This document shows, in pieces, positions 9,382 to 17,620 of a stretch of 23,497 nt of DNA (position 1 is the stretch's first letter; every line of letters begins with the position of its first letter). A program made the translations under genes and the position numbers. The DNA is taken from positions 1,801 to 25,297 of the forward strand of contig NW_005434474.1 of the NCBI RefSeq assembly GCF_000315625.1. The letters are read 5' to 3'. The notes beneath the pieces were generated by a model. The model searched no databases and was not told the origin of the DNA. It worked only from the letters and a program-made list of their open reading frames with translations. The stretch comes from Guillardia theta CCMP2712 (lineage: Eukaryota; Cryptophyceae; Pyrenomonadales; Geminigeraceae).

Positions 9382-10230
9382 CCCTCCCCCTCCATGCCCT
9401 TTAGTTTATCGACCATCTCTCTCGGATCTGAGCTTTTAAATCCTCTGCTTCTCCCCCTCCCCCTCTTCTCTTCCTCTGCGCCTCCCGTCCTCTCCCTCTT
9501 GCGATGCGGCCATAGAATCACGCGTCAGCTGCCTATGACCTTCCTTGGACCCTGCTAGGACCTTCTAAACTCGAACTGGATCATATGCCCTATCTGTTGC
9601 TAGGACCGTCCATATACGTTCTCTAGGTCCCTGTCTCCTGTGTAATTGTAGGTGTAATTAAATTTCTATGACCTCTCTATGACCAATCTATGACCTGGAG
9701 TATGACCAAATATTTTTATAATGCACCGATCCTAAGACCAGTTTGGTATCAATAGAGCGGAATTCTTCATAATAAAAAAAACTCGGTGTAAAGGCCGTGG
9801 TCTACTACCCCACATCCTGATGGGTCATTTTTCATGGGGGAATAAAACCCCCTCCCCCCCACCCTTCCACGCTCTTCTTATCGCTTCAGGCCCCTTCCTC
9901 TCCTCCCCTTCTTGTTCTTTCTCCTCTTCTTCTCCTTGTCTATGCTCATACGTGTATGTATCTCCCTACCTCTACCTCTCCCCATCCTCTGTATCTCCTC
10001 GTCTTGTCCTATATACTAGGCTCATACGTATCTCCCTACCTCTTCCCATCCTCTGTATCTTTGTCTCTTTATCTAAGCTCATACTTGTCCTCCTGTTCTC
10101 CTCCATTATAATTTCCCTTTTCTCCTTCCGTTCCTCCCCTTCTCCTCCAAATGAATCTACCATTCCCCTTCTACTCATGTCCCTCATATCTTTCTAATCA
10201 TTCTGCGTCTTCCATGAATACCATTCTGTA
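9382..10230. other. Low-complexity spacer
   Basis: No gene is supported. It contains CT-rich runs (about 9440-9500 and 9866-10196), several scattered copies of CTATGACC around 9667-9705, and two similar CTAGGACC motifs near 9555 and 9600. A second pair of near-identical segments reading CTCATACGTAT-CTCCCTACCTCT lies at about 9945-9980 and 10020-10045. Confidence 0.5.
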
Positions 10231-10237
10231 GACTTGG

Positions 10238-10603
10238 TTGTCATTTGTTGGTGGAGAATTGTTTGCTGCGTGCACTTTCTTTATCTTCTGGTTGCATCCC
10301 GAAAGTTCAGCACAGTCTATCGGCATCATCAATCAGCATTGTGAGTGCGTTGCTGGTGTGCATAATTGTGCGTCAGGTTGCCGAATCTGTCTCGGATCGA
10401 TTCGTTTTTGTGACGCGATTTGTGATGATCGATATGTGATGCGCCAAACAGATATGAGATGTGTGACGGGATCAGAAAGACGTGTAAATATTTCAAAAAG
10501 ACGTGCGTTAGAACATGTTGAACATTTACCTGTGAGAGGACGAGGGCTAAGGCTTCCAGCGGTGAACGAAGGGGTTAAGCGAACATTTACACATCTGACT
10601 TAA
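10238..10603 (+). CDS. Possible small Cys-rich reading frame, weak
   Basis: An open frame of 121 codons has a hydrophobic start and a cysteine cluster (CECVAGVHNCASGCRICLG). I find no family resemblance. It lies just below the visible 3' portion of a likely minus-strand gene, so it may be chance. Confidence 0.18.
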   Translation: MSFVGGELFAACTFFIFWLHPESSAQSIGIINQHCECVAGVHNCASGCRICLGSIRFCDAICDDRYVMRQTDMRCVTGSERRVNISKRRALEHVEHLPVRGRGLRLPAVNEGVKRTFTHLT

Positions 10604-10659
10604 TCGAAATTGCAAAATGCAGAGAATGTCAGAGATCAACTCTGAACATGTGCAACATC

Positions 10660-12712
10660 ATACTCACGAGCCTGTCTTCTGATCACCGCAATCTTTTTCG
10701 TTTTGTCTAAAAGCAACTTGATCTCTTGAACTCCTTGAAATAAAAGAGCACATCAAAGTTATTGATCGCTCCTCCTTCCATGCTTGATGCCCACCGGACA
10801 CCATAATCCATTCTTTCATACGAATGCTATTCCGAACATCGGTACTGCATACACCGCTGGGTGGAACTGGCAATAAAAGGGTCTAGATCGTATATAGCAG
10901 TTCTACCCCAGTGATAGATTTCGTGAGTTATCCAGTAGTTGAACACTCTCGCTGTCATGCACACTGTTTCTTTTCCGAAAAGAAACCTGCGAATCTGTTC
11001 AAGTACAGGTGAGAAGCAATTCTTTGGATGTTTGGGACATTTTATGGGATGTTTGGAACACTCATGTTCGGAACCTTCACGTCTGGAACATTCATCGGAC
11101 TCATTTGATTTCGCAAGGCACATGACCGGAAATAATCCCGAGGGTTCAATCAAATTTTACAGCTGTACAGGCAAGATTTATTTCACCACGGACCAGGAGA
11201 CAATCTTCAGGGGTCTCCTTCCCACGGGCCAGGAGACAATCTTCAGGGGTCTCCTTCCCACGGGCCAGGAGACAATCTTGAGGGGTCTCCTTCCCACGGA
11301 CCAGGAGAGAGAACTGAGCTTCGCTTGCTATCAGATGCTCTGAACAAAACATCAACAGAGCGTCGCACGTCAACACGAGCAGTTGCATTGCAGTTGCATT
11401 GCAGTACCTCTCATCTTTTTCCTTTGGTCTACGCGAAGATCTCTGTTGGATACGCAAAAGATTAGATTTGTCGTTGGAATTTCAATTTGTGGCTGAGTGT
11501 TGCGCTTACATTTTCACATTTTGTATCCTGATCATTCATGCCCAAGTATGCTCTTGTTTGATAGGGAAAGGAATGAATATTCTCCCTTAAACTATCAGTG
11601 CCTTCGATATCAAGCAATGAAAATTCATCTCTGTCTGTGAAATAGTTCACAATGCTTGAGTTAGACCCTTGAGCCTTGCGAAGAGAGTCAAAAAGGATCG
11701 AAGGTTAGGCAAATAAAAGCTACTCGTGCTCCTCTCGACGTATTTGCTGCTGTAGAAGCTCTAAGTAATGTATTACTCACAATCGCAAGGAAAAATTTGG
11801 ACAAACCTGGAATTCAAGGCTACCCGAATTGGGATTCCCATAATTCTGAAATCGAATTTCAGGCGAGATAAGATTCGATAAGACACGATCAACCTTTCAG
11901 AATCAAATATAATCGATCTTATCGGAGAAAGCCCAGTTCTATTTTTAGATGTATATGAATCCGTAGACATATCGCCCGTCATCTGATTTGTCTGCCTGTT
12001 CCCTTCAGGCAATCTCATATGCTTTGATGGATTTTTCTCATTGATGATATCATTTTTCAACTACCGTAGCACATGGGCATCTATGTCAGTGAACAAATCA
12101 AAACTTGAGCAGACGATATGCACACATCATAATACGAAAAAGTATTTTCTGGATTTCGTCTGCTCAATCGAAACCTGCAAACATCGCAAACATTTCAAAG
12201 TTTGCAGAAATATTTTGGTTGACTTGATGACTCAGTATACGTATGCGGAGCCGTGCTTGGCTTGACTGGCCCCTATCATATCATTTAGCACAATCGTCTG
12301 CCTGCAGACTTGAACTTTTCGACCTGTCTTCGGGCTCCGGTGATGACAAGTCCAGAAAGAGGTCCGGAACTGCAACAATTGATATCGAACTTGAAGTATC
12401 CTGTCTGATGGGGTAACCTTTCTGTGAAGTCTAGGCCTGCCGACATTGACTGCCTTGTCCCTGAGTTATGATTGTTCTCTGAACGCCTTGAGTCCATCTT
12501 ACTCCTTCGCTCCTCCTTTGTTCGTGTGTTCGATTTCAACTGCAGCGAGCCGATCAATTCGAAGCTAAATCTTTTTGTTTTAATGTTCACCATGCGATTG
12601 TTTGTGCCCTTGTAAACAGCTGAACGAGTTGATGTGTCAGTTCAAAGGAAGACAACCCAGTCATTCTTGCCTGCGGAGGAACTCCAACACGGAGATTTCT
12701 TTTTGAACTCAT
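10660..12712 (-). CDS. Gene C: probable multi-exon gene of unknown function
   Basis: Several minus-strand exons join in phase. The segment 12540-12310 (LKSNTRTKEERRSKMDS to LVITGARRQ) contains an in-frame 48-nt intron. A short exon at about 12176-12138 (VSIEQTKSRKYFF) follows, then 12060-11806 (LKNDIINEKN to IPIRVALNS), then an exon near 11760-11725 (ASTAANTSRGAR) and 11675-11530 (AQGSNSSIVNYFTDRDEF to NDQDTKCEN). An exon starting at about 11442 (RSSRRPKEKDERYCNATAMQ) comes next. Introns are 46-80 nt, GT-AG. The 5' end is unclear: an ATG at 12712 begins MSSKRNLRVGVPPQ. The 3' end below 11400 is unresolved: 36-bp repeats lie at 11193-11311, and further coding-looking pieces at 11020-10850 (IRRFLFGKETVCM) and near 10735-10672 (EIKLLLDKTKKIAVIRRQA). 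I recognise no domain. Confidence 0.45.
11193..11311. repeat. 36-bp tandem repeat, 3.3 units, self-complementary
   Basis: Units begin at 11193, 11229, 11265 and 11301 (the last partial). The unit length is a multiple of three, and on the minus strand it reads RGKETPEDCLLA. Each unit contains GGAGAC and, about 12 nt later, GTCTCC, so each can fold into a small hairpin. It lies within or just after gene C; whether it is exon or intron cannot be told. Confidence 0.9.
12105..12167. repeat. 12-bp perfect inverted repeat
   Basis: TTGAGCAGACGA at 12105-12116 is matched by its reverse complement at 12156-12167 across a 39-nt loop. It spans a proposed short exon-intron boundary of gene C, so it could affect splicing or be chance. 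Confidence 0.5.
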
Positions 12713-13540
12713 TGAAAGATTTCAGGCCATTCAAGCCAAAATCCTGTCGAGCGTCAGCACGTGTCTAGGAAAAGGCACGTGTACGTCATGAGATGCTAGA
12801 TCCCCCCAGCGCCTGGCCTTGGTGTAGGAGGTTGAGAGTGAATGTTGAAAACTCATGGCAGGTCCCCGGAGATGATTCAAAGTAGAACGAGACTCGAGAA
12901 GTCAACAGGAATGCATCCGATTCAATCGCCTGTCAGGTTGAAACCAAAACCAATCAGAACATTCAGAAAATGCTTTGATTCATCGAAAACTCGAAATCTT
13001 CTGCAATTCCATTGCTCAATTGACATTGGTCTTGAATACTTCCCCGCTCTTATCTGTCTGCTATGCCTCATCTTTGCTAACCTCCTGTCTTTTCAACTCG
13101 GAGAGTTGACCAGATATGGTCAGACTCGCTTCATGCAGGTCGCTTCCCTATCCCTAAGCAAACGCTACCATCATCATGTTGTCTGATACGATGACATGCA
13201 TGTCGCCTCTACCTCCTCTTCTTTTTCTTGTTCTTCAAGTTTCCTCGTCTCCTCTCCTGTCTCCTTTCGTTTCTAGTTCCTCCTCTCCTCTCCTCGGAAT
13301 CTTTCATCTCATTATTATTTGCAAGTTGAATCTTGTGTACACCACCCCTGCACAAGAGTAGCATAGGAGGCCACCCTACCCCTTGAATGACACTCCTGCT
13401 TCACCCCGGACCCTCGCAAATTCTCACAAAAAACTATGTTGATGACCCCTGGAAGGGTACCCCAACTCCTCTGCCATGAGCTCACGGCCTCCCCACCCCT
13501 TGCGGTTGACTGGCATCATCAGACTCCAGTACTCATCAGT
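12713..13540. other. Spacer between gene C and the repeat/ankyrin block
   Basis: A 114-codon plus-strand frame at 12842-13186 has a hydrophobic patch but no recognisable features. From 13200 the strand is pyrimidine-rich. No gene is supported. Confidence 0.4.
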
Positions 13541-13618
13541 TGTGTATCCACCAAGTTACTGGGGTCCGGTACTACCGTGAGGACCCGGTACTATACGGGG
13601 TGAGGACCCGGTACTACC

Positions 13619-14017
13619 GTGCGACTTTACCAGCGACAATGCACTTTGACAGTTGCAGAGATCCAGGACCGTCAGACGCAACGAGGAGAACGAGAACAAG
13701 AGAAGATCATCATAGAGGACACGAAGATTCAAGAACAAGAGAAGATCATCATAGAGGACAAGAAGATTCAAGAACAAGAGAAGATCATCATAGAGGACAA
13801 GAAGATTCAAGAACAAGAGAAGATCATCATCGGACTGGATGTTGGAAACAATCACGTTCCCTCTTCCAAAACGTCGCCTGCACAAGTAGGACAGGAGCTG
13901 GCAGACTTGAAGCAAGCCATCTTCTTGGCGAAAGAAGTTCCTAGCTCGGTTGCAGCAGCCATCGGCATCGCTGGGTTCATGAGCTGGTCGAACCTGACCA
14001 TGCGCTCAACTGGCTAG
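13619..14017 (+). CDS. Reading frame with charged 13-residue repeats
   Basis: An open frame of 132 codons carries 13-residue units (EQEKIIIEDKKIQ) with a 39-bp period, starting at 13694, 13733, 13772 and 13811. It then reads GLDVGNNHVPSSKTSP, followed by an amphipathic stretch with QELADLKQAIFLAKE and a small hydrophobic segment (VAAAIGIAGFMSW). The repeats would form a charged helix. Near-identical DNA units suggest recent expansion. It may be an exon of the ankyrin-type gene that follows; the start codon is not certain. Confidence 0.45.
   Translation: MRLYQRQCTLTVAEIQDRQTQRGEREQEKIIIEDTKIQEQEKIIIEDKKIQEQEKIIIEDKKIQEQEKIIIGLDVGNNHVPSSKTSPAQVGQELADLKQAIFLAKEVPSSVAAAIGIAGFMSWSNLTMRSTG
13694..13830. 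repeat. 39-bp tandem repeat (about 3.5 units)
   Basis: The unit GAACAAGAGAAGATCATCAT plus 19 further bases repeats with almost no divergence. The period of 39 preserves the reading frame. Confidence 0.92.
13828..13856 (+). repeat. 29-bp exact duplication, copy 1
   Basis: Bases 13828-13856 (CATCGGACTGGATGTTGGAA plus nine more) recur exactly at 14788-14816, in the frame reading IGLDVGNNH in both places. This copy ends the 39-bp repeat. Confidence 0.95.
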
Positions 14018-14049
14018 CCCAGAAGTCGATGACACGAAGAAAAGCTTAG

Positions 14050-14610
14050 AGACGAAGATGCCTCTGATGCAGATGCAGATGGCTATACCATGGTAGATGG
14101 ATGCAAAGAAGATGAGAAACAGGACCTGCAGTATCTTTCCGAGGAGGAAATTGCTTGCAGAAATATCGATGAAATCTTTTGGGCCGTAATGAAACGTGAT
14201 GTCAGAACCGTCAAGCGTGCAGTTGAGAAGGTGGTGGATAGCGCGACATGCGATGCCTGCGGGAACACGTTGCTGATCCTTACAGCTCAAAGTGGATGCG
14301 CAGAGAAATAGTGTCGTTTCTGATCGAGTAGTGAGTATACATGACTTGGGCTCTGACAGACCCTGTGTGTTGAATGCATGTTTGCTCATTGCAGCGGATT
14401 CAACGTTAATGCTCAAACAGCTTTGCATTTCGCGTCACACCTTGCCCGTCCTCCAGATCGGATATTCGCAACGACTACGACATGACTGCAGAAGAAGGCG
14501 ATTTGTCCAGAATGAGCTTCCCGGCTCTGCCCATTGCTGGTCTTACTACTGCCTCGCAGCTTCTGTTTCTTCTCGCCTCTCTTGATTGCGTGTAGTTTCC
14601 CTTGACTCTC
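14050..14610 (+). pseudogene. Ankyrin-repeat gene relic
   Basis: The first segment (about 14050-14298) reads through an acidic stretch to EIFWAVMKRDVRTVKRAVEK and then GNTLLILTAQSG, a typical ankyrin helix pair. The frame then shifts by one: REIVSFLIEY continues across a GT-AG intron (about 14331-14391) to GFNVNAQTALHFA, and it shifts again before IRNDYDMTAEEGDLSRM. The order VNAQ-TALHFA-RNDYDMTAEEG is that expected of consecutive ankyrin repeats, with part of one repeat missing. Two frame breaks not explained by introns point to a decayed gene, though unusual splicing or sequence errors are possible. Confidence 0.6.
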
Positions 14611-14731
14611 GTGATCGTTCAGGAGACTTCAGTTCCACGAGCCAAGGGGGCTCGAGGTGAGAGCTCCTCAGATGGAAGCTCTTAGCTACGAGATTGAAGC
14701 TCTAAAAGATCTGTTGATGTTCTTGTTTGCA

Positions 14732-14830
14732 GAGCAACCAGGAGCGGCTCCGAAGTCACTGCTGGCACGTCAAAAAAAGGAACATGCCATCGGACTGGAT
14801 GTTGGAAACAATCACGCGAACACTCTTTAA
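14732..14830 (+). pseudogene. Exon-like fragment ending IGLDVGNNHANTL
   Basis: After a strong acceptor (TTGTTTGCAG at 14723-14732), a frame reads EQPGAAPKSLLARQKKEH and then IGLDVGNNHANTL followed by TAA. The second half is the 29-bp exact duplicate of 13828-13856. It could be the last exon of the ankyrin relic or a displaced piece of the repeat gene. Confidence 0.35.
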
Positions 14831-14832
14831 AT

Positions 14833-15025
14833 CACAGCTAGCCTGGTACCAGTCACTCTTTTCACAGCTAGCCTGGTACCAGTCACTTTTACTCACAGCT
14901 AGCCTGGTACTAGTCACTCTTTACTCACAGCTAGCCTGGTACCACTGAGTCACTCTTTACTCACAGCTAGCCTGGTACCAGTCACTTTTACTCACAGCTA
15001 GCCTGGTACCAGTCACTCTTTACTC
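14833..15025. repeat. ~31-bp minisatellite, six copies
   Basis: Units starting CACAGCTAGCCTGGTACCAG lie at 14833, 14863, 14894, 14926, 14962 and 14993, with spacings of 30-36 bp. Each holds the palindromes GCTAGC and (mostly) GGTACC. One unit has GGTACT, another a 4-5 bp insertion. Confidence 0.95.
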
Positions 15026-15029
15026 AACT

Positions 15030-15640
15030 CGAAAGTGGAGTGCATTTAGAGGTACGGTGCTATGGTAGTCTCCCTTCACAGATGGGGTGGGGTGGTACGC
15101 CAATGCAACCATGAGCTGCCAAAGTCGCAACGTCCTGGGGTCGTTTCTCCTTTTCAAAAGTATTCGTGCATATTTCAAATTTGATATGTGTATTTGAAAA
15201 AAGTCAAAGGACGATGAGACTGTTTTGCGTTTGCATGGCCAGGCAAGACCAAGCTGAAGATGCGAGGAAGAGACGAACAGCTGTTGCTCATGCTGTAGAG
15301 AGCAGAGACACGAAAACAACTGCACCCTCAAGGATATAGCAAAGAAAAAAGTAGGAAACCGACTTGCAGAAGGAGCAATGCAAAACTATGTTGCACGAGA
15401 AATAATGACAACACGTAGCAAAAGCAAACGATACAAAAAGGTCTAGTCATGAACATGATATCTGATTGAGGATGGAGTAGAATCGATCTTTAAGAGACGT
15501 AGAAGAATACTTGCCCGAAAAGCCAAGTCAGAGGTGAGGGTCCAAGCCCGGCAGAGGAGAAGAAAGCACTCAAAATAAAAAGCATGAGGACAAAGGGCTT
15601 TTAGATTGATTGTACGAGGTCGATGCTTGCCATGACACAA
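15030..15640. other. Spacer upstream of the EF-hand gene
   Basis: No gene is supported. The minus-strand frame at 15331-15020 has no recognisable features. The promoter of the gene starting at 15645 or 15684 must lie here. Confidence 0.4.
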
Positions 15641-15644
15641 CAAC

Positions 15645-17040
15645 ATGGATGAAACTGATGTTGATGCTCTTGAAAGGATCTTCATGTTCGCGTTCAGGCT
15701 ACAGATCATCTTCGCGCTTGTCCTCTTACACTTGAATGACGTTCGAGGCTTCGTTGCAACATGTTGTTTCGGTTCTACCTCTTGGATTCGAAAGTCTCAT
15801 ATGCGTGCAGTCAATGGTCACCTTGGAAGACATTCAAGTCGCGTGACAGGTAGTGCGCTACATGTCTTAATCGCGCCAACCATGATTGAATCTCTTCGCG
15901 GCTCCTCAGGTCAGCAAACTTGCAGGTTGGCTTGTGGAAGCGGAGAGCCGCTGAGAGAGGTAAAGGCCTTGTCTTGACCCGCTTGAATGACGTCGAGGTG
16001 CATGGAGCAGGCGAGGGTCTCCTTCTGGGAGTGGGAGGCAGTCCGACAGAAAAGCGAGCCAGAAAGGTTGGAATTCCTCGCGCGAAAGCTCGGGCCAGTG
16101 GTGGACGCCATTCCACATCATGAGCTCCAACACCCCCTGGTAACTCCCTCGCGCCTCTGTCAAACTCGTCTCAAACATAACCATCAGAATTTGAAAAAGT
16201 CCAGCATTGGCGAAATTTTCCAGCACTTCGATCAAGACAAGTCTGGTCATATTTGCCAGTATGAGTTGGAAATCGCCTTGAAGAGCTTTCAGGTATGTTG
16301 AGGTGTGGAAGACCCACTTGTTCTGTTTGACATTCAGATGAAATTGTTGAAACTCCTATACAGTGAATGATGGCTTGTTCGAGAAGCTTTGACTTCCCGC
16401 TTTCTTGTGCAGATTTCCTTTGATGAAATGAGCGTGAAAGAAATCCTGTCTATCTGTGATTTGGACAAGGTAAGGAGGACCAGGGGGGACGAGCGAGAAG
16501 CTGAAGAATGACTTGCTGACAGGACGGTCGGGTGGACCTGAAAGATTTCAAACGAGCGGTTGCAAGGATGCGGACTTACACAAGGATGGTAAGGCAGACA
16601 ATGCATGGGATGAAATGCCTCAATGGACCTGGTTCATGAGCGGGAGGAGGAGAACAAAGAGGGCCCAAGCCTGTCTTATGCTGCTTGCAGATCAAAGCTG
16701 AGGTTGACAAGGAGCTGCAAGAAGCACAACGTTCAAGACATCACGGGTAACTTCAGAATCTCTACACGCCTCCCTCTTGAGTTGTCTGCACGCCTCGTCT
16801 TAACACTGATGTTGGTTTCATTCTGTCCCTTCATCTTCTTCAGACCAGCTGAGCTCCAGCTGAACTCATTCCACGTGCAGGTCGACCTCGCACGAGGCTC
16901 TCCGACCTCCGAGCACAGACCTCAAGAGCTTCAGGTGCGGGGGGTTTAGGGTTTCGGGTGTCGCGGCAGGGAGGTGAGGTAGCGACAGGATCGCGATGCT
17001 GCAGGAGCTGAAGCACAAGTTGAGACTGGAGGATTCTTGA
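15645..17040 (+). CDS. EF-hand protein, possibly plastid-targeted (8 exons)
   Basis: Eight exons join in phase to TGA at 17038-17040: 15645-15959, 16011-16139, 16188-16292, 16413-16469, 16523-16588, 16691-16746, 16881-16934, 16989-17040. Introns are 48-134 nt, GT-AG. Two EF-hand loops are visible. The first, DQDKSGHICQYE in exon 3, has D1, D3, S5 and E12. The second, DLDKDGRVDLKD, is split over exons 4-5, with D1, D3, D5, D9 and Asp instead of Glu at position 12. The C-terminus is helical (IAMLQELKHKLRLEDS). From the second Met at 15684 the protein starts with a hydrophobic signal (MFAFRLQIIFALVLLHL), then RG and FVATCC. A Phe just after the cleavage site is the cryptophyte plastid bipartite pattern. 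Starting at 15684 gives about 264 residues, and at 15645 thirteen more. The specific role is unknown; calcium binding is likely. Confidence 0.75.
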
Positions 17041-17620
17041 TGAGGAAGAAGATTCCTGAACCGAGAGCTCCATGTGTGGGCACAAGTCAGCCTGATGATT
17101 CAGACCGGGAAATGTTGAGGGGTAAGGGAGGAGAGAGGAGGGAGCAGGTAATACTGCTTGTAATGTAGCTGTCTTTTTTCATAAATCTACACACGATACA
17201 CATGAATACGATCATAAGGTCCTCTAGACACCTGCATTCTTCTCCTTTCCTCCTCTCTCAATTTTCCGACTGCATCTCTACCCTTGGTGCGCCCATAGGC
17301 GAGAACCCCTTCCGGAGATCAAATGGCTGGTCCTGCCAGCATCTTAGTGGACGATCATGTCAAGATGGAGAAGAAGTGCAGCAGGATGACATCATCACAA
17401 GAACAGATGGGAAACTAAGTCAACTCAACTCTCCCGATATTTCCTTCTCTCCCTTTCCTCGCTACGATGCTCACTATTCTCCCCACTGTCCAAACCTTTA
17501 CCAGCCCTTCCCCTGTTCCCTCCCCTCTGCAACCATGTGCCTCCATTCCTTCTTCCCCTCCGCATCATCGCGTCCGCTTCCTCTCCGTCTCTCACACACC
17601 AGCGGCAGCTCCTCATCGCC
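17041..17620. other. Gap between convergent EF-hand and GTPase genes
   Basis: No gene is supported. A 33-codon frame at about 17323 (MAGPASILVDDHVKMEKK) and several pyrimidine-rich frames look like chance. Both genes' 3' UTRs and poly(A) signals should lie here. Confidence 0.4.

Noticed and set aside
9084-9404. Reading frame over pentanucleotide and CCTA repeats
   Set aside because: Composition is entirely due to microsatellites.
12842-13186. 114-codon plus-strand frame with a hydrophobic patch
   Set aside because: No family resemblance, no clear splice context, and not conserved with anything else in the window.
16945-16958. TTTAGGGTTTCGGG motif
   Set aside because: Only two telomere-like units inside an intron of the EF-hand gene; too short to call an interstitial telomere.
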